From positions 1 through 15,243 of the forward strand of contig JBHIDB010000023.1 of the NCBI GenBank assembly GCA_046759865.1: a stretch of DNA of 15,243 bases. Reading direction: 5' to 3'. The notes below the pieces were generated by a model. It had not been told where the DNA came from. It saw only the letters and a program-made list of their open reading frames with translations, and ran no database searches. Shown here in pieces: positions 6,800-13,565 of this stretch. Position 1 is the stretch's first letter; each line of letters opens with the position of its first letter. This DNA is from JAJISK01 sp046759865 (GTDB lineage Archaea > Thermoplasmatota > Thermoplasmata > RBG-16-68-12 > JAJISG01). The position numbers and the translations under genes were made by a program.

Positions 6800-6811
6800 A
6801 TTACGTGTAAT
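6800..6811. repeat. Near-perfect palindrome just before the RHH-like gene (autoregulatory operator candidate)
   Basis: ATTAC and GTAAT flank a two-base centre (GT). The 12-base dyad ends one base before the ATG at 6813 and covers the expected transcription start. A repressor bound here would block polymerase loading. The size suits a ribbon-helix-helix dimer. Confidence 0.45.
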
Positions 6812-6812
6812 C

Positions 6813-7349
6813 ATGAAATCCGACGAGGAGGATCGCGCAGAAGATATCGAGGCCGAAGAGGACATCGAGGTCGAGGTGCAGGACGAGGCCGAGGAGGCCC
6901 GAGAACGCTTCATCGACACCCTGAAGGATCGGCTCCGTTCCTCCATCGAGGAGATCGTCGAGGTCGCCTTCCGAGAAGCCGGGCACGTTCGCGGACAGGC
7001 GGGCGTTTGGAAGCATCGACTGGATCACGAGATGGGTCGTGTGCGGGAAGACGTGCGCCGGGCGGTCCATGCCGCCCGGGTGGGGTTCACCCCTCTCGAC
7101 CTCAAGATCGTCAAACGGGGTCTGCGTGGGCGTCCGAATACCCTCATGACCCGGGTGAAGGATGACGATGCCCGGCGGATCGACCTCCTGGTCGAGGGCG
7201 GCATCTTCCAGAGCCGCTCCGAGGGCGCCGCCTTCCTGATCCACGCGGGCCTCGAGTCGCGACGGGACCTCATCGACAAGGTCGAGGACACCGCGAAGAA
7301 GATCGGGAAACTGAAGGAAGAGCTCCGCGATGAGTTCTCCGAGGACTGA
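6813..7349 (+). CDS. Ribbon-helix-helix-like putative transcriptional regulator
   Basis: This is a 178-residue acidic protein. Residues 1-30 are very rich in Glu and Asp; residues 30-85 look helical. Residues 109-148 resemble a ribbon-helix-helix (CopG/MetJ-like) DNA-binding fold: a possible strand NTLMTRVKDDD, helix ARRIDLLVEGG, the turn IFQSRSEGAAF and helix LIHAGLESRRD. The pattern of a helix, then GIF-SRSE, then a second helix is common in archaeal RHH proteins. Residues 150-178 form a charged helix. ATG 6813 fits the TATA spacing. The gene diverges from the coiled-coil gene and lies 75 bases before the ABC operon, so regulation of either neighbour or of itself is plausible. The acidic N-terminal extension is unusual for a simple RHH repressor, so a non-regulatory role remains possible. 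Confidence 0.65.
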   Translation: MKSDEEDRAEDIEAEEDIEVEVQDEAEEARERFIDTLKDRLRSSIEEIVEVAFREAGHVRGQAGVWKHRLDHEMGRVREDVRRAVHAARVGFTPLDLKIVKRGLRGRPNTLMTRVKDDDARRIDLLVEGGIFQSRSEGAAFLIHAGLESRRDLIDKVEDTAKKIGKLKEELRDEFSED

Positions 7350-7369
7350 CGCCCGGTCCTCGGTCACAA

Positions 7370-7396
7370 GTTCCCAGTTGCTTTAAAAGCGGGAAC
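7370..7396. repeat. Inverted repeat flanking the ABC operon TATA box (operator candidate)
   Basis: GTTCCC (7370-7375) and GGGAAC (7391-7396) are perfect 6-base arms on either side of the TATA-like CTTTAAAAGC. The arms are 21 bases centre to centre, two helical turns, so a protein dimer bound to both would cover the TATA box. Confidence 0.5.
7382..7388 (+). promoter_or_regulatory. TATA box and ribosome binding site of the ABC exporter operon
   Basis: TTTAAAA would start a transcript near 7411. GGAGG at 7411-7415, nine bases before ATG 7425, can pair with the 16S rRNA tail, so this operon probably has a short leader with a ribosome binding site rather than a leaderless start. Confidence 0.55.
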
Positions 7397-7424
7397 AGGG
7401 TAGTCGCGCGGGAGGCCCGGGAGA

Positions 7425-8465
7425 ATGCCCGACGTTATCATCAAGACGGAGAAACTCTCCAAGAACTTCGTCAGCAAGGACCGCAAGGGCTTCCGAAGCA
7501 AGAAGAAGACCGTGGAGGCCCTCAATGAAGTAGACCTCGAGGTCGAGGAGGGGGAAATCTTCGGCCTACTGGGGCCCAATGGCGCCGGGAAGACGACCCT
7601 GATCAAGTGCCTCACGACCCTCCTCATCCCGACGAGCGGCCGGGCATGGGTCAATGGCTTCGACATCCTCACGCAGGACAACCTCGTGCGGGCGTCTCTG
7701 GGGACCATGCTGATGGGGGAGCGGGGTCTCTACTGGAAGCTCACTGGGCGAGAGAATCTCGACTACTTCGGGGCCCTGTACCACGTGCCGAAAGACGTCC
7801 GGAGGCGGCGGATCGAGGAGCTGAAGGAGCTCCTTGAGCTGGAGGATTTCCTCGAGCGATCGGTGGAGACCTACTCCTCCGGCCAGAAGATGATCCTCGC
7901 CTTCGGGAAGGCCCTGATCAACGAGGCACCCATCCTCTTTCTGGATGAGCCCACGGTCACGATGGACGTGCCCACGGCCCGAAAACTCCGGAAGATCGTC
8001 CTGGATCTCAACGAGCGGGGACACACGATCCTCTACACGACCCACCTCATGCAAGAGGCGGAGGAGCTGTGCGATCGCGTCGCCATCATCGACCACGGCG
8101 AGATCATTGCCCATGGCACCCCCGATGCCCTCAAGGCTTCCCTGGTGACGGAGGAGACGATCACGTTGGAAGGGGTCATCCCGCAGGATGTGACCCAGGA
8201 CCTCCGCTCCATCGTCGGGGTCAAGGCGGCCACCGTCACCTCGGAGGCCGACGGGCGAACCTCCGTCTCCATCATCACCGAGGACAGCCGCCGTCTCCTG
8301 CCACAGATCATCGAAAAGGTGGTGGGAAACGGCGCCACGGTGGAGTTCATCAAGCCGCACGAGGTGACGCTGGAAGACGTCTTCATCGCGAAGACGGGAC
8401 GGTCGCTGAGTGTGGATACCCGGGTCGTGGCGGAGCGAGAGGCGGGGGGGCCCAGTGGCCGTTGA
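7425..8465 (+). CDS. ABC transporter ATP-binding protein (ABC-2/DrrA-type exporter)
   Basis: This cytoplasmic ATPase powers the two permeases encoded after it. In 346 residues it shows the Walker A motif GPNGAGKT (50-57), a Q-loop-region segment LMGERGLYWKLTGRENL (96-112), an ABC signature YSSGQKM (150-156), Walker B ILFLDEP (170-176) and the switch His207 in YTTHLMQEAEELCDR. The signature has Ser-Ser-Gly-Gln where LSGGQ is usual. After residue 230 comes the accessory domain of DrrA/NodI-type ATPases, ending TLEDVFIAKTGRS. The substrate cannot be read from it. Its stop overlaps the start of the first permease, so translation is probably coupled. Confidence 0.93.
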   Translation: MPDVIIKTEKLSKNFVSKDRKGFRSKKKTVEALNEVDLEVEEGEIFGLLGPNGAGKTTLIKCLTTLLIPTSGRAWVNGFDILTQDNLVRASLGTMLMGERGLYWKLTGRENLDYFGALYHVPKDVRRRRIEELKELLELEDFLERSVETYSSGQKMILAFGKALINEAPILFLDEPTVTMDVPTARKLRKIVLDLNERGHTILYTTHLMQEAEELCDRVAIIDHGEIIAHGTPDALKASLVTEETITLEGVIPQDVTQDLRSIVGVKAATVTSEADGRTSVSIITEDSRRLLPQIIEKVVGNGATVEFIKPHEVTLEDVFIAKTGRSLSVDTRVVAEREAGGPSGR

Positions 8466-9324
8466 GACCCTCGGCCTTACACGGATGTCCCGGCGATCCA
8501 ACCTGGATATCGTCTGGACCGTCTTCAAAGCCCGGATCCTGATCATTTCCCGCTATCGCGGGTCCCTCCTTCTAGAGACCCTCATCCCCCTTGTCTTCGC
8601 CGCCCTCCCCATCCTCATCGGCGTGGCCGTGGCTGGGGGGGACGCCGCCGCGTCCGCCAACTTCGACGCGCGGGTGGGAACCCCCGACTACCGCCTCTAC
8701 ATGCTCCTGGGCGCCGTGACCTTTGTCGTCGTCTCCATCATGCTCTGGATCGTCGGGTTCTGGATCCGGCGGGAGATGGAGATGGGCACATTGGAGTCCA
8801 TGTACCTCGCCCCGGCGAAGCGCCTCTACCTCGTGTCGGGGATCGCCACGTACGCGTTCCTCCGGAGCCTCATCGCCTTCGCCATCGCCCTCGGCGTCGG
8901 CTCCCTGGTCTTCGGGGTGAACCCCTTCCAGGGGGAAATCGCCCTGGCCACGGCCTTCCTCTTCGTGGGGCTCATCCCCCTCTGGGGCCTCGCCTTCCTC
9001 TTCGGCGCCTTCATCCTGAAGGTGAAAGAGGCCAACAGCATCGTGAACAGCGCCCAGTGGGTGGTCTCCTTCCTCATGGGGGTCTTCTTCCCCATCGCCT
9101 TCTTCCCACCGTTCCTCCAGTATGTGGCCCTCAGCTTCCCCCCGACCTGGATGAACAACGGGGTGCGGGCGTCCCTGCAGGACCTGTCCTTCTTCTTCGA
9201 AACCTGGTACTTCGACCTGGCCGTCCTCTTCGTCTTCGCCGCCATCGTTCCGTTCCTGGGGTACACCCTCTTCCTGCGGACGGAACACCGCATGAAGAAG
9301 AACGAAGGGGTGGGGCAGTATTGA
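8455..9324 (+). CDS. ABC-2 type transporter permease, first subunit
   Basis: This integral membrane protein has about six spans and forms part of the export channel. Spans fall near LLLETLIPLVFAALPILIGV, YMLLGAVTFVVVSIMLWIVG, FLRSLIAFAIALGVGSLVFG, ATAFLFVGLIPLWGLAFLFG, VVSFLMGVFFPIAFFPPFL and LAVLFVFAAIVPFLGYTLFL. The coupling-helix block GFWIRREMEMGTLESMYLAP is shared in pattern with the second permease. I chose GTG 8455 (289 residues), which overlaps the ATPase stop by 11 bases and follows a G-rich stretch. ATG 8485 is the main alternative, and the frame is open further upstream. Its stop TGA overlaps the next ATG by one base. Confidence 0.9.
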   Translation: MAVETLGLTRMSRRSNLDIVWTVFKARILIISRYRGSLLLETLIPLVFAALPILIGVAVAGGDAAASANFDARVGTPDYRLYMLLGAVTFVVVSIMLWIVGFWIRREMEMGTLESMYLAPAKRLYLVSGIATYAFLRSLIAFAIALGVGSLVFGVNPFQGEIALATAFLFVGLIPLWGLAFLFGAFILKVKEANSIVNSAQWVVSFLMGVFFPIAFFPPFLQYVALSFPPTWMNNGVRASLQDLSFFFETWYFDLAVLFVFAAIVPFLGYTLFLRTEHRMKKNEGVGQY

Positions 9325-10184
9325 TGGCCCATCGCGGCTTCGGCCTCGCCCGCAGCGGCCTCCTCCAACGTCTGGCCACCTTCCTCACGATGTCGAAGAA
9401 GACCATCGTGGAGTTCTCCCGTTATCCTGTGGCCTTCATCGCCCTCTTCGCCCAGGTCTTTCTCATCATCCTTATGTTTCTCTTCGCCGCCTTCGCCTTC
9501 ACCGAGCCCGGCAGCGGCCTGGCGCAGGGCCAGCAGATCGCCGGGGTTATGGTCTACGGCCTCATCATTCAGCTGTTCCTCTCCTTCACCCTCTGGGAGG
9601 TGGGGTTCTCGATTCGCGAGGAGCAGTTCCGGGGGACCCTGGAGTCCCTCTACATGTCTCCCGCGAGCCGCTTCGGCAGCCTCATTTCCCGGATCTTCGC
9701 AATTCTCCTGTGGACCTCCATCATGGCCGTCTTCGCCGTCCTCCTGGTATCCCTCCTCGTGAACGGGCTGCCAACGGCCAACTTCCTCCTGGCCATGGTC
9801 GTCCTCCTCTTCACGATCTTCGGCCTTATGGGCATCGGCCTGCTCATGGCCGCCATCACCATCCGGCTCAAAGAGAGCGCCCAGTTCCTGGTGAGCTTCC
9901 TCCAGTTCTTTTTCATCATCTTCGCGGCCATGTTCTTCCCCTTCGGGGCGCTCCCCGACGTCATGGTGGACACCGTGAGTCGCTACCTTCCCGTCGCCTA
10001 CTCGGTCGACGCCTTCCGCTCGCTGCTCCTCGGCCTCCCCGCCGGCTTCCCGGAACTCCTTCCCATCAACCTGGAGATCCTCATCGTCGTCCTCTTCGGC
10101 CTCCTGGCACCGCCAATCAGCTACCTCCTCTACCAGGAGGTGGAACGGAGAGCCCGGTACCAGGGGACGCTGGGGGAGTACTGA
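9324..10184 (+). CDS. ABC-2 type transporter permease, second subunit
   Basis: This 286-residue membrane protein is a paralogue of the first permease. The block GFSIREEQFRGTLESLYMSP parallels the one in its neighbour, and both keep an MGVFFPIAFFP/AMFFPFGALP-like loop before the last spans. About six membrane segments are visible, among them FIALFAQVFLIILMFLFAAF, MVYGLIIQLFLSFTLWEVG, FLLAMVVLLFTIFGLMGIGL, FLQFFFIIFAAMFFPFGAL and LEILIVVLFGLLAPPISYLL. The start is ATG 9324, which shares its A with the TGA of the first permease, a sign of coupled translation. The pair probably forms a heterodimeric channel with a dimer of the ATPase. It is followed after eight bases by the acetyltransferase gene. 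Confidence 0.92.
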   Translation: MAHRGFGLARSGLLQRLATFLTMSKKTIVEFSRYPVAFIALFAQVFLIILMFLFAAFAFTEPGSGLAQGQQIAGVMVYGLIIQLFLSFTLWEVGFSIREEQFRGTLESLYMSPASRFGSLISRIFAILLWTSIMAVFAVLLVSLLVNGLPTANFLLAMVVLLFTIFGLMGIGLLMAAITIRLKESAQFLVSFLQFFFIIFAAMFFPFGALPDVMVDTVSRYLPVAYSVDAFRSLLLGLPAGFPELLPINLEILIVVLFGLLAPPISYLLYQEVERRARYQGTLGEY

Positions 10185-10192
10185 GTCGTCCC

Positions 10193-10969
10193 ATGCGGGT
10201 AGAATCGGTCACCGCCGATCGGGCGGAGTTCATGGGCTACTTGGCGGGGGATCCCCTTCGCAACGCGTTCGCGCTTTACGATCTGCACAAAGAAGGGGAT
10301 CGCGTCCGGTGCTACGCGGCGACGGAGGGCGATTCCTTCGTCGGATACCTCCTTGCCTGGCGTGGGCGGAAGTATCCCAACGTCATCGTCACAGGCACTG
10401 AAGAGGCCGCGGAGGCCCTCCTGTTTCGGGCCCCTGCCAGCCCGTGTACCTTCCTGTTGGTACCGGAGTTGTCGGCGTCGGTGGAGGCGAGGCAGGAGAT
10501 CACGGCGCGTCGCCTCATGGACCTCATGGTCGTGGAATCCGAATCCTTCCGTCCCGCCGAAACCCAAGACGCCGAACCACTGAGGAAGGAGGACGCGGAA
10601 GACCTCGCTGCCCTGTACCGGGAGACCATCGAAGAGCGAAGAGACTGGGGCCTGTGGGCCGAGCGGGGCATTGCCTACGGAATCCGGCGCGAGAGAAGGC
10701 TTGTGGCCGCCGCGGGTACCCACTTCGTCTCCAAGCCATGCAGCCTCATCGGAGGCGTCTACACCTCCCCGGCCTTTCGTAGACGAGGGTATGCGGCCGC
10801 GGTCACATCCGCCGTCACCGAAGAGGCATTGCGCCGCGGAGATCGGGTGGGCCTCATGGTGGTCACCACGAACGACGCGGCCATCTCGCTCTACGAAGAG
10901 ATGGGCTATCGGAAGGCAGTCCGGTGGGCCTGGCTCGACGCCGGTACCGGGCACGTGCCCCTCGCGTGA
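10193..10969 (+). CDS. GNAT family N-acetyltransferase (two-domain)
   Basis: This enzyme would transfer an acetyl group from acetyl-CoA to an amine; the substrate is unknown. Of 258 residues, the last 130 hold the GNAT core. The acetyl-CoA pyrophosphate loop is VYTSPAFRRRGYAAAV (189-204), and motif B is NDAAISLYEEMGYRK (227-241). Residues 1-120 form a degenerate first domain (GDSFVGYLLAWRG is GNAT-like), as in FR47-like two-domain acetyltransferases. The start is ATG 10193, eight bases after the second permease stop, so it is the last gene of the exporter operon. Acetylation of the exported compound, or self-protection, are possible roles, but this is inferred from position only. Confidence 0.87.
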   Translation: MRVESVTADRAEFMGYLAGDPLRNAFALYDLHKEGDRVRCYAATEGDSFVGYLLAWRGRKYPNVIVTGTEEAAEALLFRAPASPCTFLLVPELSASVEARQEITARRLMDLMVVESESFRPAETQDAEPLRKEDAEDLAALYRETIEERRDWGLWAERGIAYGIRRERRLVAAAGTHFVSKPCSLIGGVYTSPAFRRRGYAAAVTSAVTEEALRRGDRVGLMVVTTNDAAISLYEEMGYRKAVRWAWLDAGTGHVPLA

Positions 10970-10970
10970 T

Positions 10971-10989
10971 GGCAGGCTTCAGGGCTGCC
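10971..10989. terminator. Short hairpin between convergent genes
   Basis: GGCAG (10971-10975) and CTGCC (10985-10989) could form a five-pair stem with a nine-base loop. It fills the 20-base gap between the acetyltransferase and the F420-type oxidoreductase, which converge. There is no T-run, so it may be a chance hairpin. Confidence 0.25.
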
Positions 10990-11421
10990 TCACGTCGTGA
11001 TCTCGACCACGGTCCCGGAGATGCGGGCCCGAACAAGGAAGGCGGTCCTCACTAGAGAGGCCACCCCGCGGTAGGCCGAGGTGACCTTCTTCGCCGAATC
11101 CCGCACCCCGCGACGAAACTCCTCCCAGGTGATGGCTCGCACCGATCCGCGGCGGGTCTGACCCCCGCGCGTGAGGCGGACATTCGGAGATACCAGGACG
11201 TTCCTCAGCCAATCGGATCGTCGGCCATAGCTCGAGACGACAAACATCCGATGGGAGTTCACCAGGTAGACGGGGAGGACCACCAGATGGACCCGACCCG
11301 TCTTGCGACCTTGCGTCTCCAGCGTGATAAGCGAGTGGAAGCCCGACTTCGTGACGAATACCAGAAATCTTCGACTTAGGGCACGGGAGATACGTCGAGG
11401 GATCCCGAAGCGCTGCGGCAT
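10990..11421 (-). CDS. Nitroreductase/deazaflavin (F420)-dependent oxidoreductase family protein
   Basis: This 143-residue protein resembles the small split-barrel F420H2-dependent reductases (the deazaflavin-dependent nitroreductase/quinone reductase family). The characteristic segment is LETQGRKTGRVHLVVLPVY (34-52), where GRKTG is the family hallmark, followed by MFVVSSYGRRSDWLRNV (59-75) and SPNVRLTRGG (78-87). The family binds F420 or a flavin and reduces varied substrates, so the substrate is not predictable; heme- or FMN-binding relatives share the fold. The N-terminus (residues 1-20) is basic. ATG 11421 follows a minus-strand TATA-like element. The gene diverges from rtcB. Confidence 0.75.
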   Translation of the reverse strand: MPQRFGIPRRISRALSRRFLVFVTKSGFHSLITLETQGRKTGRVHLVVLPVYLVNSHRMFVVSSYGRRSDWLRNVLVSPNVRLTRGGQTRRGSVRAITWEEFRRGVRDSAKKVTSAYRGVASLVRTAFLVRARISGTVVEITT

Positions 11422-11451
11422 GGTCCCGCCTTGAACATGACTCGAAGCGGG

Positions 11452-11456
11452 TTTAA
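11452..11456 (-). promoter_or_regulatory. TATA-like element of the F420-type oxidoreductase gene
   Basis: The minus strand reads TTAAA within CCTTAAACCC. It is centred about 33 bases before the ATG at 11421, which allows a short leader of about seven bases. Confidence 0.45.
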
Positions 11457-11466
11457 GGGGCAGCCC

Positions 11467-11504
11467 TTTCCGGGGAGGCGCAGTTCACCTACCTCCTCCG
11501 GAAA
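11467..11504. repeat. Long imperfect inverted repeat between divergent promoters
   Basis: TTTCCGGGGAGG (11467-11478) pairs with CCTCC (11492-11496) and CCGGAAA (11498-11504), leaving T11497 as a single bulge. This gives 12 paired bases around a 13-base centre. It sits between the minus-strand TATA of the oxidoreductase and the plus-strand TATA of rtcB, so it is outside both expected transcripts and is best read as a protein-binding site. Confidence 0.5.
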
Positions 11505-11508
11505 ACGG

Positions 11509-11514
11509 TTATTA
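11509..11514 (+). promoter_or_regulatory. TATA-like element of the rtcB operon
   Basis: TTATTA follows a purine-rich GGAAAA (11500-11505) that resembles a BRE. A start near 11537 would leave about nine bases before ATG 11546. GATATT at 11517-11522, 26 bases before the ATG, is an alternative box. Confidence 0.4.
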
Positions 11515-11545
11515 GGATATTGGCCTTGCTACACACGAGACAGAC

Positions 11546-13006
11546 ATGGGGAGAGAGTGGACAGGTCCCCTGGAGAAGCTGGACGACTATCGCTACCGGA
11601 TTCCCCGGTCCTACAAGGACGAAATGCGGGCGCCGGGCGTCATTTATGCCGACGCCAGGCTCATCGAGAACGTCGTGAAGGATTTCGCTCCGGAGCAGGT
11701 GGCCAACGTAGCCACGATGCCGGGAATCCAGAAGGCCTCCATGGCGATGCCGGACATCCACTGGGGATACGGCTTCCCGATTGGTGGAGTGGCCGCCTTC
11801 GATGTTGAGGATGGCGTGATATCTCCCGGCGGAACCGGGTACGATATCGCATGCGGCGTCCGTCTCGTTCGTACGGAACTCATGCGGGAAGATCTCGATG
11901 CGCATCTTCGGCCCCTCGTGGACGCCCTCTTCAAGACCATACCGAGCGGCGTTGGTTCCAAGGGACGGGTTCGCTTGTCTCGGCGGGAGCTTATCGAGCT
12001 CCTGGGAATAGGTGCCCCTTGGGCGGTGGAGCAGGGGTACGGATGGGATCAGGATTTGGAGAGGCTAGAGGAGGGGGGATCCTTCGAGCAGGCGGATCCT
12101 GAGAGGGTCAGCGAGAAGGCGTTGACGCGAGGCGCCCCGCAGGTAGGGAGCCTCGGAGCTGGTAACCACTTCGTAGAGGTCCAATACGTGGAGGAGGTGC
12201 GTCAGCCCGAGGCCGCGGAGGCCATGGGAATCGGTCGCGTGGATCAGGTCTGCGTGATGGTCCATACAGGTTCTCGGGGTTTCGGCCATCAGGTTGCGAC
12301 GGACTACATTCGGCTGCACGAACGGGCGGTAAAGACCTACAACATCCGGTTGCCCGACCGCCAGCTTGCCGCCGCGCCTGTGAAGTCTAAGGAGGGACAG
12401 GACTACTCCCGGGCCATGTACGCCGGCGCCAACTTCGCTTTCTCGAACCGCCAGCTCATCACCCATTGGTTGCGGGAGTCGCTTGAATCCGTCTTGGGGG
12501 AATCGGCTGAGTCGCTGGGGATGGAGATTGTTTACGACGTCACCCACAACATGGCGAAGCTGGAGGAGCACTCGGTCGACGGGGAGAAGAAAGGCGTCGT
12601 GGTCCATCGCAAGGGAGCAACCCGGGCCTTTCCCCCAGGCCATCCGGAGGTACCCAGTATCTACCGCGACATCGGCCAGCCCGTCCTCATCCCAGGCAGC
12701 ATGGGCACGAGTTCCTTCGTTCTCGTGGGCACCGAAGGGGCCATGGAGCAGACCTTCGGCTCCACGTGCCACGGGGCGGGGCGGATCATGTCCCGCAAGG
12801 CGGCCACCCGGAAGTGGCGGGCCAACGAGGTCCAACGGGACCTGGCGCGCCAGGGCATATACGCCCACTCGGCCAGCTGGAAGGGTCTGGTCGAGGAGGC
12901 CCCCGGGGCCTACAAGGACGTCGAGAACGTGGTGGAGGTTTGCCAGGGAGCGGGGATCTCCGATATCGTAGTGAAGCTAAAGCCGATGGGCGTCGTGAAG
13001 GGGTGA
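11546..13006 (+). CDS. rtcB: RNA-splicing ligase RtcB (tRNA ligase)
   Basis: RtcB joins 2',3'-cyclic-phosphate/3'-phosphate and 5'-hydroxyl RNA ends with GTP and manganese; in archaea it seals tRNA exons after intron removal. The 486-residue protein has all key residues: Asp100 and Cys103 in GTGYDIACGVRL, His207 in GAGNHFVEVQ, His239 in VMVHTGSRGFG, His334 in DVTHN, and the guanylylated His408 in STCHGAGRIMSRKAA. PGSMGTSSFVL and FPPGHP are also typical. No intein is inserted. ATG 11546 gives the normal N-terminus. Archease, its usual cofactor, is not in the window. The archaemetzincin gene starts one base after its stop, so the two share a transcript. Confidence 0.97.
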   Translation: MGREWTGPLEKLDDYRYRIPRSYKDEMRAPGVIYADARLIENVVKDFAPEQVANVATMPGIQKASMAMPDIHWGYGFPIGGVAAFDVEDGVISPGGTGYDIACGVRLVRTELMREDLDAHLRPLVDALFKTIPSGVGSKGRVRLSRRELIELLGIGAPWAVEQGYGWDQDLERLEEGGSFEQADPERVSEKALTRGAPQVGSLGAGNHFVEVQYVEEVRQPEAAEAMGIGRVDQVCVMVHTGSRGFGHQVATDYIRLHERAVKTYNIRLPDRQLAAAPVKSKEGQDYSRAMYAGANFAFSNRQLITHWLRESLESVLGESAESLGMEIVYDVTHNMAKLEEHSVDGEKKGVVVHRKGATRAFPPGHPEVPSIYRDIGQPVLIPGSMGTSSFVLVGTEGAMEQTFGSTCHGAGRIMSRKAATRKWRANEVQRDLARQGIYAHSASWKGLVEEAPGAYKDVENVVEVCQGAGISDIVVKLKPMGVVKG

Positions 13007-13007
13007 C

Positions 13008-13565
13008 GTGCAGGTCTCCGTCTTGCCTGCGGGAGAGGTGAAGGGGAACGTCCTCGAGGCCCTCGATGCAGATTTGCGACGAGCCGGAGTGGGCGTGACG
13101 ACCCTCCCATCCTCGGAGGTACCCTCGACGGCTCACAACCCGGAACGAGACCAGTACCATGCGCCCGACCTGCTGGAAGAGGCCCGGTGGTCCCACGGCG
13201 AGCACGTGCTCGTGGTAACGGAGGTGGACCTATACGTCGACCCTCTGAATTTCGTCTTCGGGCAGGCCGACGTCGGGGGGCAGGCCGCGGTCATCTCACT
13301 CCACAGGCTGTCGTCCGACGATCCCGGCGTCTTCCGTCTTCGGGCGCTAAAGGAGGCCCTCCACGAACTCGGTCACAACGTGGGCCTCGATCACTGCGTG
13401 GAGGCGACGTGCGTCATGCACTTCTCCAACGAGCTGGCGGACACGGACCGGAAAGGGCCCAATCTTTGTTCTGACTGCGTCGAACGGGTGGGGGGAAACC
13501 CCCCGTGGCGCGTGCCGCCTAGTCGGCCTTCGCGAAAGCCAGCATCATCGCAGCCGTCGCCTTGA
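13008..13565 (+). CDS. amzA: Archaemetzincin (zinc metalloprotease family M54)
   Basis: Archaemetzincins are small zinc metalloproteases whose physiological substrates are unknown. This 185-residue protein carries the full family signature: His119, Glu120, His123 and His129 in HELGHNVGLDHC, then Cys130 and Cys135, the Met-turn CVMHF (Met137), and Cys154 and Cys157 in CSDC. The four cysteines bind a second zinc in known members. GTG 13008 lies one base after the rtcB stop. After the CxxC the family normally ends soon, but here a Pro/Ser/Arg-rich tail (about residues 165-185) continues into the 3' end of the M20 gene on the other strand, overlapping it by 47 bases. Confidence 0.93.
   Translation: MQVSVLPAGEVKGNVLEALDADLRRAGVGVTTLPSSEVPSTAHNPERDQYHAPDLLEEARWSHGEHVLVVTEVDLYVDPLNFVFGQADVGGQAAVISLHRLSSDDPGVFRLRALKEALHELGHNVGLDHCVEATCVMHFSNELADTDRKGPNLCSDCVERVGGNPPWRVPPSRPSRKPASSQPSP

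Noticed and set aside
7566..8546. A 326-residue open frame on the minus strand
   Set aside because: It is antisense to the ABC ATPase gene, rich in Arg, His and Asp from the complementary codons, with no domain.
8572..9288. A 238-residue minus-strand frame rich in Glu and Gly
   Set aside because: It is the complement of the hydrophobic codons of the first permease, which explains its composition.
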